Source: Thamnidium elegans
Taxonomy: Eukaryota; Mucoromycota; Mucoromycetes; Mucorales; Mucoraceae
DNA: 64,000 nucleotides
NCBI GenBank assembly: GCA_025201345.1
Contig: JAIXMG010000002.1
Coordinates: 124,001 to 188,000, forward strand
Reading direction: 5' to 3'
Under the pieces are notes generated by a model. That model was not told where the DNA came from and ran no database searches. It was given only the letters and a program-made list of their open reading frames with translations. Made by a program: the position numbers and the translations under genes. Shown here piece by piece: positions 11,701 to 23,160 of the stretch (within the stretch, counting starts at the first letter, position 1; the number at the start of each line of letters is the position of its first letter).

Positions 11701-14521
11701 CTTCTAGCTCCTTTGAGGTATCTTGATGATAGAATCGTAATTGTTCCAACTCTAATTCTAGACGGTTAGCTCTTTCGGTTTCTTCTTTAGCGAGAGTTTC
11801 AGCTTTAATTAAAGCTAATGCGGCTACAGACGCGGGCGTTTCTGTTTCACTGGCAAAGCTTTTGCGATTTTTATAGGTTGTGAGAGTAGGAGATATTGTT
11901 TTCGATATCGCATCGGATTTATTCTCGATATGTCCATTTGTTTCGTTAGTAGCAATGGGTGCACTTTTTTCTTCTTTTTCGAATGTATCGATCTTTTGTT
12001 GAAGTAAAGTACATTGATTTTCTAAATCAAGGTTTTTTGCATTAGCTAAATCTAGTTCCTTCAACATTAACTTTTCAGTACTGTTATCAACTGTGGTTTT
12101 AGATAAACGCTTTAAAAGTTCAACATTTGTGCGTTCTTTAGCCTCTATTTTAGCTTCTAAATCTTCAACGGATTTGGTTAAACGAACTCTTTCGGCATCC
12201 CCTGAAGCTAAACGTTGTTCTAAACTATGGATATACTGTTCAGTGTTTTCATCTGTTTCTTTAAATTTCATGATTCGGTTTTTTAATTCGTTCAACATTT
12301 CTTGGTCTTTTGTTGTTTCGTTAGCAGACTTCATTAATTTTGTTTCCAGTTCGTAGATGTAACCTTCATTACTTTGTTCTCTTTCCAAAACTTTACCAAG
12401 ACGTAACTGCAAACCATTAATGGTCTGTTCTTGAGACCGAATTAAATTTTCTAATCGAGTTAATTTAGTCTGCTGTTCCTCGTGGCCAATATCCGAATGA
12501 TTTAAAGCGGCTCTGGCCAAAGCCAACTGAGATTCTAATGTTGACACACTTTTTTCATATTCTTCAATTACAGGTTCGACTAAATGTTGAAAATCCATAT
12601 CTTTTTTATTATTGACCATGGTCTCTAACCGTCTTATGCGTTCTAATTCTTTTTCGACCATACGATTACGTTCACGCGTCACAGAAGCCTCAACGTCTAA
12701 TTCTTCCACTTGTCTTTGTAAGTCGGATATTAACATCCGTTGATCGTGATAAGTTTCATCGTCATCTTCTTTATCTAACGAAGAAGGCGATCGATTGGAT
12801 TTAAGGTAATTTAATTCGTTCTTTAATTTTCCTATCAATGACCTCAATAATTCAATATTTTCGGTCGTCATCCATTCTTCCACTTGGTTCTTTTCAGACC
12901 TATTTTTAATACTTCGAGCACGATTAGCGTACTGTAACGTATTGAGTGTTTCTGAAAGATTGTATTCTACAGGACTAGCACACGCAATCATTAACGTCGT
13001 AGCACTTCCACCAAGTGAATCTTGTAATAATCGAGTCAATTTCGAGTCACGGTAAGGCACATGCACTTTTGTCTTTTTAGAGGGATCGCCTAAAGCGGAA
13101 ATAACATTTCCTAAAGCTAGTAAACCTGCATTGATATTAATTCCTTCCTTACGGCGATCGCCTTCAGCAGCAGTTCGTTTCAACTAAATAAATAAATAAA
13201 TATTTTAACTGCAGGTATAATGTATTATTTGTAAATTTAGTGTTACCCTTTCACTACCAGCTAAATCTACAAAATGAAATTTGGATGTTGTAATTAAACA
13301 CTCTCCGTCTTCTTGACTAGCAGCAAATAAACGACTGGTATTAGGGGTAATTGAAGATCTAGTACTCATAGAACTAGACGGACGCTTCTTTTCTACATTA
13401 GAAGGTATCCATTTTTCTTGTGTTAAAGATACTGAGAAAATGGCATGCGATCGTGAAGATTTTGCATTCATATCTGTGGAACCAGTCGCTCTATTTTGGG
13501 TTCCTTGCTCGAGATAACTAAATTAATTTAATTTTAGTTATTTTTTTGTTTTTGTTTTGTTTTTGTTGCAAGGTATTATATAATTACTATAAAACGTCAT
13601 CTGTACTATGTACAAGTACTTCCTTTACACCAGTCCAATAAATTCTACCTTTTGTATCTTCACGAATTGTAATGGGAGGTAATTCTTCTGGTGGAGCAGA
13701 GTTTAATAAATCATGCAAATCCTCATTATAGATTTCGATAAAAGATACTTTTACAGTAAATTTAGTTTTATTTATCGGAGAGACTTGTGGTATATGACTA
13801 GTACGATGACCAATTTTTGATTTAGGTCTTAAACGGCTATTACTTTTATTCGATGCAGATGTAGAAGAAGAAAGTGAAGAAGTAGGTGATATGGGTCTCG
13901 TATCATTATTGTTTAACAAGTCAAATAAAAGTGCCATGGAGCGAGGCACAATACCTTCATCACTTGTATTATGTTTACCATCAGCTGCTGTACCCATTGT
14001 ATATGTTTTTCCAGAAGATGTTTGACCCTAATTATTATTATTAGTCGCATGTTAATTTTCAACTTTTTTTTTGGGGGGGGGGAGTTTTTTTTTTATCCCT
14101 TTTTTTTTCATATCACTTACATAGGCAAGAATTGTTATGTTATAACCTATAAATAATCTTATTGTTCAACCATCGTGTATCATTTTTTATTTTTTTTAAT
14201 TAAAAAATCTACCTTCAACGAATTTTCGAATAAGATTTTCTCCTAGGGCCGAAAATATTTCCTCTTGCGTACTGTTTGTTCCAAATACATGATCAAATGA
14301 AAATAATTTATTTTGAGGTACAACTTGTACCGTACTGTCATGAATCTTTAATACATCGTCATGTGCAAGATTTGCAAATCTTGGTTGAGCTCGATCACGT
14401 TCAGTTAGAGGTCGAATTCGTAGCGCTATTTTTCAAGTGTTAAAAACAACTTTTTTTAAAAATTTTGTTGTTACTTGCCTACTTGTACCGCAGTCGTTTG
14501 ACCGGTACTTTCCTTCGTCAT
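8795..14521 (-). CDS. N-terminal-motor kinesin with long coiled-coil tail (kinesin-4-like)
   Basis: Six exons on the minus strand: 14479-14521, 14213-14425, 14121-14146, 14027-13588, 13517-13247 and 13183-8795. Phases agree and give 1793 residues. The motor domain fills about residues 10-425. The ATP-binding P-loop is [12 protein letters not shown] (95-106), switch I is NAKSSRSH (258-265) and switch II is DLAGSE (325-330). Two Ser-rich inserts interrupt the motor. The remaining 1360 residues are almost continuous coiled coil rich in Gln, Glu, Leu and Lys. An N-terminal motor starting VQVALRIRPL with a very long coiled coil suggests the kinesin-4/KIF21 type, a plus-end-directed motor; this subfamily call is inference. 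Oddities are a GC-AG first intron and a 26-base exon coding for the segment just before the P-loop. Confidence 0.9.
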
Positions 14522-15103
14522 AGGCGTAGAGTATTAAAATAATAAAAAAGATGTGAAAAATAAAAATAAAAATAAAAAAAGACAAATAAATAAATAACGT
14601 TTGCTGAGCTTTAAAAAGGATTATTGCGGGTGGTACATAAGTCAACAATAGGAGCGAGTTAAATATATAAAGTATCAAGTTGGTAAATCAACTTGTCATA
14701 ACTAACAAGACGAGTTTACCATATTTTTAACCATTTCGGCTATATTTTGTGCAAATGCCCCCTTCATTTTGTTGCTATGAGACCATTAAAGTATTAAAGA
14801 GTGTCAACTTATATGACGTAAAACTTATACATGTCATTGGTGCATTAAAATATTTCTAAATCTTACTTAATGCAGCGAGATGTGTTCAAAGCTTGTTTGT
14901 ACAGAGATAAGCATAAAACATAACAACAAAATGTAAAAGTGTACCTAGCAACAAAAATGTGCTGCCCAGCAAAATTTATGTCGGGTATTTAATTATGTTA
15001 GTTTTTTTTTATACCTGAAAGTCCTGAAGGATTTCTTGGCTATTACAAGTTGTTTTTCTTTTTCTTTTTTTTTTTACTAGATCACGACACGATTCAACAT
15101 ATA
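14522..15103. other. Divergent intergenic region between kinesin and AMSH-like genes
   Basis: This is a bidirectional upstream region of 582 bases between two genes that point away from each other. I see AT-rich sequence and a T run just before the AMSH-like start. No clear TATA box or gene is visible. Confidence 0.5.
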
Positions 15104-16783
15104 ATGTCGACTCCTTTAAGTACACCAAAGTCTATAGAAGAACTACATTTAATTGCGAAAATGCATACAGACGATTGTATACCGATCGAGATTTATACAA
15201 GTTCGGCCGACCTGTTAATAAAGCAAGCTCGTATTTATTACAAGGAGGAAAATGAGGAACAAGCTTATGTATATTTCTTAAAGTATATTAAGTAAGGAAA
15301 TGATTTCCCTATTATTACTACTCCTCAAAGGGCTGATCCTATTTTATCTTTATTTTTATTTTTATAGTTTGTTACTGATTGAACTGAGTAAACGCCCTGG
15401 TTTTAATCATTTAGATAATAACGATATGGTTCAAGTAAAATAATAATTTTAAAGATTTTTTTTTCGAATTATTTCTAAAATCATAATACAATAGACTTGT
15501 ATGGAGGCTTTAGAGGCTTTGGAAGTATTAAGACCGTCTATCGAAGCTGTTCATGAAAGTTATCAATTATTTCATACTGTTAAATCACAGCCAAGCCCTG
15601 AACGGTAACTGGTTTTTTTTTCTGGGGTTTAAAAAGTGTATTTTTAAACAATTTATGGTAGGTACAGTCCGACAGCTATGGATTGGGAGCCAACACCTAC
15701 TAGGTATGATATTAAACAAATCAAAATTATATATAGTTTATTTATAAAAGACTAGGATACAGTTATAACGCAAATTTACATGATTTATATAAAAGACAAG
15801 ATCAGGGTGTACCACCTCCGCCACTACCACCAAAGGTTAAGATTAATAAAGACAGTCCACCGCAATTACCGCCCAAGATACGTATCCTTCTAGATCAACA
15901 GGATACTGATAATAATAATCATAGGCAAGAAATGATTGCAAGCCAACTTCGGATTCTTAACATTCCAACTGTCATACAAAAAAGTTTCCTTAATATTGCA
16001 CGTTTTAATACCAGTATAAATGTTGAAACATGTGGTATACTCAGTGGAAAATTGGTTTGTACACTCAAAAAATTTAAAATTTAAAAAAAAACAAAATCAT
16101 AAATTACATTACAGAAATAACTAATGGTTACATTAAAAAAAAAAAAAAAGAAAAATAATGAATTATTTGTAACATCACTTTTAATACCAAATCAAGAAGG
16201 AACAAGCGATACCTGTATCACCAAAGATGAAGAGGCGATCTTTAACTACCAAGACAAAAACGGGTTACTAACACTCGGCTGGATTCATGTAAATATATCC
16301 TAAAACATACTACCCTCAAATAGTCTTAGTTAACGTATGCATTAAATAGACACATCCGTCACAAACCTGCTTTTTGAGTTCGGTCGATTTACACACGCAC
16401 TGTTCATATCAATTAATGTTACCCGAAGCTGTTGCTATAGTTTGCGCACCAAATAACAATCCAGAGTAAGCATATATTTTGTACACCATCTATCTAATAT
16501 TCCATGTGAAACTTATAAAATAATAATAATAGCTTTGGTGTATTCCGTCTAACTAGCCCTGAGGGTATAAAAGAGATTACAAATTGTAAAGCTTCAAGTT
16601 CATTTCATCCGCACTCGGATACAACCATTTTATATCAAGTAAGTAAAAATAATATATATATATGTATGTATATATATATATAGGTCAGATCTAGAACTAA
16701 TATTATTGATTTGATTATAGAATGAATGCCAGCATGTTCGACTCAACTCACTTAGCACTTTAGAGACAGTTGATCTCCGATGA
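15104..16783 (+). CDS. AMSH/STAMBP-like JAMM metalloprotease (K63 deubiquitinase)
   Basis: Nine exons: 15104-15291, 15368-15434, 15495-15604, 15662-15703, 15763-16054, 16151-16288, 16350-16465, 16533-16638 and 16721-16783. Phases agree and give 373 residues. The N-terminal 90 residues resemble the helical MIT/USP8-dimerisation domain of AMSH proteins. A Pro-rich linker follows. The C-terminal JAMM domain starts near [11 protein letters not shown] (catalytic Glu) and has the zinc-binding and insert-1 segment [14 protein letters not shown]. It ends in VDLR, as AMSH proteins do. Known relatives cleave Lys63-linked ubiquitin chains on endosomal cargo together with ESCRT-0. The HxH zinc motif is split by an intron between the two His codons. 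The acceptor at 16149-16150 directly follows an A run, so the exon 6 start is the least certain junction. Confidence 0.88.
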
Positions 16784-16962
16784 GTACTATTGTTTTATAA
16801 ACACAAACTGTCTAAAAAAAGGGTTCTTGTGTGTACAAGAAAATTGCTTTTAAAATATTTATTGGACCAGTTTTTTTTTTCTATTCTTTTTTTTTTTCTC
16901 TTCTTCTTTTGTATATCATCCTTTCCATTCCTTTCAAACTATTTTAAAATAAAATAAAAAAA

Positions 16963-18291
16963 ATGGAATCTCAACACAGATTAGATGACACCAAGTCATG
17001 GGATGGCGATGAAGATTTGGAAGAAATGTCGTTTATTTTTAAGACATATAAAATCCGTTTCTTCGGTTTAACTGTCATTGCATTATCTAATATTGTATCT
17101 TCTATGAATTGGCTTTCTGTTGCTCCAGTTCCTGACTCTTCCAAGGAATTCCTTGGTATTTCCTTGACTGAAATCAATTGGTTCTCCAATGTTTTCATGT
17201 TAGTTTATTTGTTTGCTGGCCCACTTTCTAGTTGGTCTTATGATCGTTTTGGTATTAAGCTAGGTGTAAGTCTTGATTACTATAGCTAATTTATAAACCT
17301 AAATTTATTGATTTTTTTTTTTTTTTGTTAGCTTGTTATCGGTGCAGTGTTACAAGCGCTCGGTGCTTGGTTACGTTACTTTTCTGTCTTTGTTAATGAT
17401 CCCACTGGTAGATTTGCTCTTGCAATGATTGGTCAAGTAAAGTATTCATATGATTTTTTTTAAAAAAAAAATACTGATCTTACTTCTTTTTGTTTTAGGT
17501 TGTTTGCGCAATTGGTCAACCTTTTATTTTAAACATTTGTACACCCGTAAGTTTTTTTTTTTTTTTTTTAAGGTTTCTTACGTTAATTCAATTAACTAAC
17601 TCCGAATTAAATAGTATGCTGCATTATGGTTTAGTGCAGATGGTAGAGGTACAGCAACTATGGTCGGTGGTATCGGTAAGTAGATATTCTCTCGTGGCAT
17701 ATTACTTTATTAGGAAAAGTGCTAACCTAATTTAAACAGCTAATTCTATTGGTATGGCCGTTGCTTCGCTTATTCTCCCTGCTATTGTAACTAGTGCTGA
17801 CACTGTTCCCACTGGAGTAAGTTTTTATTACCTTCTTTTAGATATTTTGTCAGACCCTTAATTCGTTTTTTAATAGTTCCTTGTCATCGCTTGTGCCACT
17901 ACGGCCTGTGCTATTCCTGCTTTCTTCGTTCCCAAAAAGCCCAAGTCCCCTCCTTCCTATAGTGCTTCATCTAAGAACAAGTTCGCTATCTCCTTTGGCC
18001 AATCTCTTCGTGAGTTGGCTTCCAATTGGAACTATCTTATCATCATGGTTTCATTTGGTGTTCTTTGTGGTTTAGCTTCTGCTTTCACTTCCATTTTAAC
18101 TCAAATTGTTGCACCTTACGGTATCTCTGCTGATGATGCCGGTTTCCTTGGCGCTGCCTTTATTATTGCTGGTCTTGTTGGTGCTATTATTACCGGTATC
18201 TTTATCGATAAGACTGGTCGCCACAAGTTAGTCATGAAGATTTACGTTCCTATTGATGGTGCCTTGTATTTAGCTTTTTACTTTGTTGGTA

Positions 18292-18325
<34 letters not shown>

Positions 18326-18789
18326 ATAATTAATTGCAATGATTACAAATCGCTGACTTTTTTATTATTATTTTTTAGTTATCAAGGAACTCGGTTATGA
18401 TGCTATGATGGCTATTTGTGTCCTTTTAGGTTTCTTTACCTTCTCTCTCTTACCCGTTTGTCTTGAACTTTCTGTTGAATGTAAGTATTAAGAAAAAAAA
18501 ATATGATTGTTTTTAAAACATTTGTATTAATATATACCTTTTTTGGTATTGTATAGCATCATACCCTATTAGTGAATCTATTTCTAGTTCCTTATTATGG
18601 ATGTGTTCTCAAGTTTTGGGTCTTATTATCTTGTCTGTTATGGATGCTCTCCGTGATGCGCAAAACAAGTACACCAATGGTCTCATCTTTGTCACCTGTG
18701 TTGCCTTCCCCATCACTATTCTTACTACTATCTATAACTCTCCCAACAAGCGTTTAGAGTTTGAAGAAAGAAATAAGGGTAGCAACTAG
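16963..18789 (+). CDS. Major facilitator transporter, SLC49/FLVCR-like
   Basis: Eight exons: 16963-17265, 17332-17436, 17499-17546, 17615-17675, 17740-17816, 17877-18288, 18379-18480 and 18557-18789. Phases agree and give 446 residues. There is a short acidic cytoplasmic N-terminus, then about twelve hydrophobic segments with a central loop near residues 215-240 rich in Lys, Pro and Ser. The motif after the second segment, YDRFGIKLG, followed by GAWLRYF, is typical of the FLVCR/SLC49 branch of the MFS, whose animal members move haem, choline or related solutes. The substrate here is unknown. The 3' end faces the nuclease gene, with only 81 bases between the two stop codons, so the transcripts probably overlap. 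Confidence 0.85.
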
Positions 18790-18870
18790 TTATTCTTTTT
18801 TTTTTCTTTTCTCCTACTATTTATTTTATTTTATTTTACTCCATTTTTATTTAATAAATCCTAATTACTA

Positions 18871-19857
18871 TCATTTTACAATACATGACACCATGTCACA
18901 CAAATTTAAAAAGGTTTTTCTGTCCAACTTTTCGAAAAATAATAAACCGGATGCTTTTTCAACAGCTTGAAGATCTACTTGGAACTGATCCAGTGGAGTT
19001 TTATTGGCAATTTCTTGGTTAGGTAACACAAACGCACCCATAGTATATTGGTTATCTTTGACCAACAACAAAACTTTAAAAAAATGGGTTGGCACTGCTA
19101 CGTTTGGACTGGTATCACCAATTACATTGTACTCGATTCTATATTTACTTTGGTTAGATTTTGTGGTTTTTATAACACCTTCCTTGGTGAATTCGATCGT
19201 AGCATTAGCAAGTCCACTGCTCGTAACCAATTGAGGTAAAAATAAAGGTCCAGAATAAACGAATACGTCCGTATAATTCTTTGTCATGTCGCGACAAAAT
19301 GCTTCAAAGTAGGCCCAATATTGTCGATTGAATCCAGCTCCTACTTGAGGTGCGATATTGGAGAGTAAAAACGTTTGGTCCAAACCTGCTTGTGTTGCAC
19401 TTGCGTCAGCCGCAGGGGCCATGTGGCCACGATCGTATCCACTAAGCGTATAATCTTTTGTATAGGCGCGAAACAAAGCAGGAAGTTCTTTATCATCTTT
19501 AAAGCTAGACTTATCTCTAGACACACCTTCTCCTTTAATAATACCTTGTTCTGTAAGGTGTTCACCTACCCAATGAGGTATTCTATCTTTACGGTTATAA
19601 GAAGCAGTATAGGCAGTTCTTTCAAATAAGTCGACAACAGGCCCTATTAATATCGTTTAGTGTTCTTTATTTTATCACTGTGATTACTGTCTGTTCTTAC
19701 CTGGGTTTCCGAACTTTAAAATACTATTTTCTTCAGCTCTTGAATGGAGATGTCTCGTTTGCACATGAGTTCTTACAGGAATCAAGTTATACATGAAGAA
19801 CATGCCCAAGAAAAACCCACCAGTTAACCAGGATATTTGTAGTGTAGGTATACCCAT
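18871..19857 (-). CDS. Mitochondrial DNA/RNA non-specific endonuclease (EndoG/NUC1 family)
   Basis: Two exons, 19701-19857 and 18871-19643, give 309 residues. A hydrophobic N-terminal segment (about residues 8-28) followed by Arg residues fits a mitochondrial targeting and membrane-anchor region. The catalytic motif of the betabeta-alpha-Me nucleases, DRGHM, is present in SGYDRGHMAPAAD. A downstream LSNIAPQ and Asn segment supplies the metal-binding region. Family members degrade DNA and RNA, sit in mitochondria, and act in recombination and in cell-death DNA fragmentation. Length is close to that of yeast Nuc1. The gene converges on the SLC49-like transporter gene. Confidence 0.9.
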
Positions 19858-20567
19858 AATTTGTTTTGTAATATAGAGTAAGAGAGAAAAAAAAGACGAT
19901 AAGGGGGGATACGATTCGTTTTATAGGACTATAAACTGTTTAGAAAATATTGCTATATTTGGTCGATCACGTTACTGAACCATAGTTATGCATTATTGTT
20001 TCATTCAGGTCGCAATGCTAATGATCGGTTTTTAAAAAAAAAAAGCTTTTATTGACTTGAACCACTTATGTTACAACAATAATGCAGGTGTTTAAGTAAA
20101 ATGCAATTTACAGATGCATATCGTTTAGTGATACGAGATAGAAATAGTGAAACTATATAATGTAATTTATAATACTTGTAACTATATTAAGTATGCCAAT
20201 TTGCCGTTTTTTTTATTTTTATAATGTGAAAGATAAAACTTAGGCAATATCTACGGTGATAAATCGTTTATAGTATGTGAATTGTTTGCTTCTCACATAA
20301 AATAAAGGAGCCAATAGAATAGCGAAAGTCAATCAAACATTCAAGTGCGATGAAAACAAATACAGTCCATCTTCTAAAGAAATACAAAAGTTAGAGACGA
20401 ATCTACGTCTCTCTTATATAGCTCAGATACTTATAGCACTGTTTCTGTTGCCAATGATGTAAAGAAGATATGCTAATTATTATGTTAAAAATCAATATGT
20501 GAAAGTTAAACAAGGCGCGTAGGAGCAATTGAAAGTTTAAACACATTATGAGCCCTATCAGTATTTT
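19858..20567. other. Intergenic region
   Basis: Upstream flank of the nuclease gene, AT-rich, with no open frame of protein-like composition and no recognised element. Confidence 0.5.
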
Positions 20568-21253
20568 TTAAGGGTACAACACTATAACCAGAGCAAAGCG
20601 ACCCGCAGCTACTGAAGATGACGTCTTTGAAATTGACGGTGTTGTTCTGGCTGGAATGAAAAAGAGTGCCGGATTCATTCTCAAATAAGAAGCTAAAGCC
20701 GAAAGAACATTTTCGGACTTGAGCGAGGATCTAAACTCGACCGTTGATCTTTCAAACAACAGCCCTGCTCCAGACACACAAAGATCATTTTTCTCAAAAG
20801 CATTATGGCAGCAGTTGAAAAATTTAGCGTATGAAACCCGTTCAATACCATTACTACCTACTAGTATTAAAGAGAACTTGAAGGAGATTGAGAAGGTACA
20901 TTTGTTTTCTATTGATAACTTCGACTACCATTAAGTTGCGTGTATGGATAGATGACCATTTCAGATTTGAAACAAACGTACCAACGATGCTTGAGGCTTC
21001 AGGCGAAATATGCCTTCACCCCTGAAGATTTTTTTTTTTTCAAAATCTATGCGCACTTGTAAGTCTGACAAAAAATATAAGAGTGGTTCTATTTGATGTA
21101 ATACTTTTAATAGGATTCGTTTATTACACAGAGAAAATTCTGTTATAAAAACTGAACGATCGAAGAACGCTACGGAACAGGATTTCGTTAATGAAGCATG
21201 GACAGCAATTATGGCGGCAGTATTCAATGATATAGATTTAGTTCTTAAATGGT
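20568..21253 (+). pseudogene. Remnant of a fungal multi-copy protein gene
   Basis: A single frame from about 20571 to 20934 reads as ordinary protein for some 120 codons but is broken by a TAA at 20685-20687. A second piece follows: a frame from about 20972, a plausible GTAAGT intron starting near 21059, and an exon to about 21250 with TEQDFVNEAWTAIMAAVF. A possible donor follows at 21251, but I find no downstream exon. The composition and the exon pattern look like the N-terminal part of a large dispersed protein family in Mucoromycota, to which the gene at 45637-47540 may also belong. That assignment rests on memory of such proteins and is tentative. No function can be named. Confidence 0.4.
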
Positions 21254-21752
21254 AAGGGTGATTCGGTTTCAAAATCATCATCTTTAGCAACAACAAAAAA
21301 AATCACTACCGGAAGTAAACGTTTTAAGAGATAGAGTTTACCTCTTAGTTATGACAAGTATGATACCTGTTATTAACTTACATAAAACTATACACAGATA
21401 CATATTACTTTGATCCCTTTGTACTACGTTATAACGATTGATAAATATATAGTAATTATAAAGAAACTGAGTTTATTTTTTTTTTAATAGTTTTTTGAGG
21501 CGAGGGCGGGGAGATCCAAGATAAAAAAAAAAGATCAGATTAAAAAAAAGTAGGGATTATAAACAAAAAAAAAACAAAAAAAGTGTAGTGCAATGAATTT
21601 AAAAAGAGAGAAAAAAAAGAGGGAAGAGATAATGTTATTATACAAGTAATGAAAGTTGGATGATATATGGGTGTGTGTAAAAAAGGATGATATTACAAGA
21701 TTAAATAAAAAGTAAGCATTCTAAAAAAGAAAATATAAAAAGGGGGAGGGTT
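21254..21752. other. Intergenic region, 3' flank of velvet gene
   Basis: AT-rich and G/A-rich low-complexity sequence with a TTTTTTTTT run near 21476. No gene is visible. Confidence 0.5.
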
Positions 21753-23135
21753 TTAAAATAACCTTTGAGAGTTTTGAGAGAGTTGCATCATGGCTAATAC
21801 AGCATCTTCTTCCGTTGTGGTCTTTTGTCTTTTGGGTGTAAACAAGTGACGAATGGGAGGAAGCTTTACAGTAGGATCATATGTAGTAGGAGGCAGTGAA
21901 GAGTAGCAGGAGAAAGCAGGAAAGAGCTTATCATAAGATTGTTGAGGAGAAGATAAAGAAGGTAGCGAGATACGAGGAGAAGAAAAGTGGGCAGTGACGG
22001 GACTTCCTTCGCTACCACTTTCTGTACCACTACTGGTGATACTACTTCTACGTTCATAATAGGGACCACCAGGGTTTAAGGTATCATTGAATGTAAGAGG
22101 AGGAGCAACAGGGCTAGTTTGACGAGGTGCCAATAAGTATGGCTCAGTTTGAATTTCGAGTTTTCTTTTGCGACAAGCAATAGGTCTAAGTAAAAAAAAA
22201 AAAAAAAAAAAAAAATGGGTAAGTATAAATGAATTATTAAATTAAAGGTTTTTACTTACGTTTGAGCACGATTTTCTTTACGAATACGGATGCGAGCACC
22301 CTGGTCAGAGAATGATCTAGATAAAAAAGTAGAATCCAACATTCCCGGAAATTTCTTTGTCGGGTAAACAGTAAATGGACTAGTAAATAAGTGTCTGAGA
22401 CAAACTGCACCAGTGGAAGTAATTTCAAATAACGAAAGTTTTAATCTAAAGTTGCCTTCAACTTTAACAGATAGATCACCAAAAATAAAGAAGGCGCCAT
22501 CTATTAATAAATAAATAAAAAAAAAAAAAAAAAAAATTAGTCATCAAAGAGTATATAAATATATATTATTATACGTTACCATGGTTATCAATATCCTTTA
22601 GCTTGTACATGGAAGAAACAGTTTGACCAGATAAAGCGTTATGGGTTGGAGTGTAAATTTCGTCATCATCGATTGGATGAGCTAAATTTGCGCACATATA
22701 GAAATAAGAATTTTGATGAAACGAACTAAAAAAAAAATCAGATAAACAAATTTTTCTTAGATGATCAAGGGTAGTACATACTCAGTTTGTTGCGGAGTAG
22801 CGTTATTCAATCTAATTTGAACGATGGGAGGAGGATCTATTGGTCGACGATCTAAGATAAAAAAAAAAGAGTAAATAAAACCATGTAATAGTAAAAAAAG
22901 GTAAAAAGGTAAAAAAAGTAAAAAAAAAAAAAAAAAAAAAGTTACCTCTTTCGTTGTTGGTACTAATACGAGCATGAATAGGTTGTTGACGATTAACTAA
23001 AGAGAAAGAACTTGTAAAAATAAAAAAATAAAATGTTAAAACTACTGTATAATTTATATATAAAATAACCCTGGCAAAAAGAAAAAAAAGTATTTTACCT
23101 TGAAGTGTTTGGTACATCAGCACAGGCTGGTACAT
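21753..23135 (-). CDS. Velvet-domain developmental regulator
   Basis: Six exons: 23099-23135, 22946-22996, 22782-22851, 22580-22725, 22260-22500 and 21753-22185. Phases agree and give 325 residues. The velvet domain occupies roughly residues 13-195 and includes the segments [36 protein letters not shown] and LFEITS typical of the family. A Ser/Pro-rich C-terminal region contains basic patches (CRKRKLE, TPKRQKT) that could serve as nuclear localisation signals. Velvet proteins bind DNA through an NF-kappaB-like fold and control sporulation and secondary metabolism in fungi. Whether this is a VosA, VelB or VelC type is not clear. The start chosen (23135) joins in frame through a TCTCTTTAG acceptor; an ATG 25 bases upstream in another frame would form a short overlapping upstream frame. 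Confidence 0.87.
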
Positions 23136-23160
23136 AATTGTAGTGATTGATTTTTGACAT

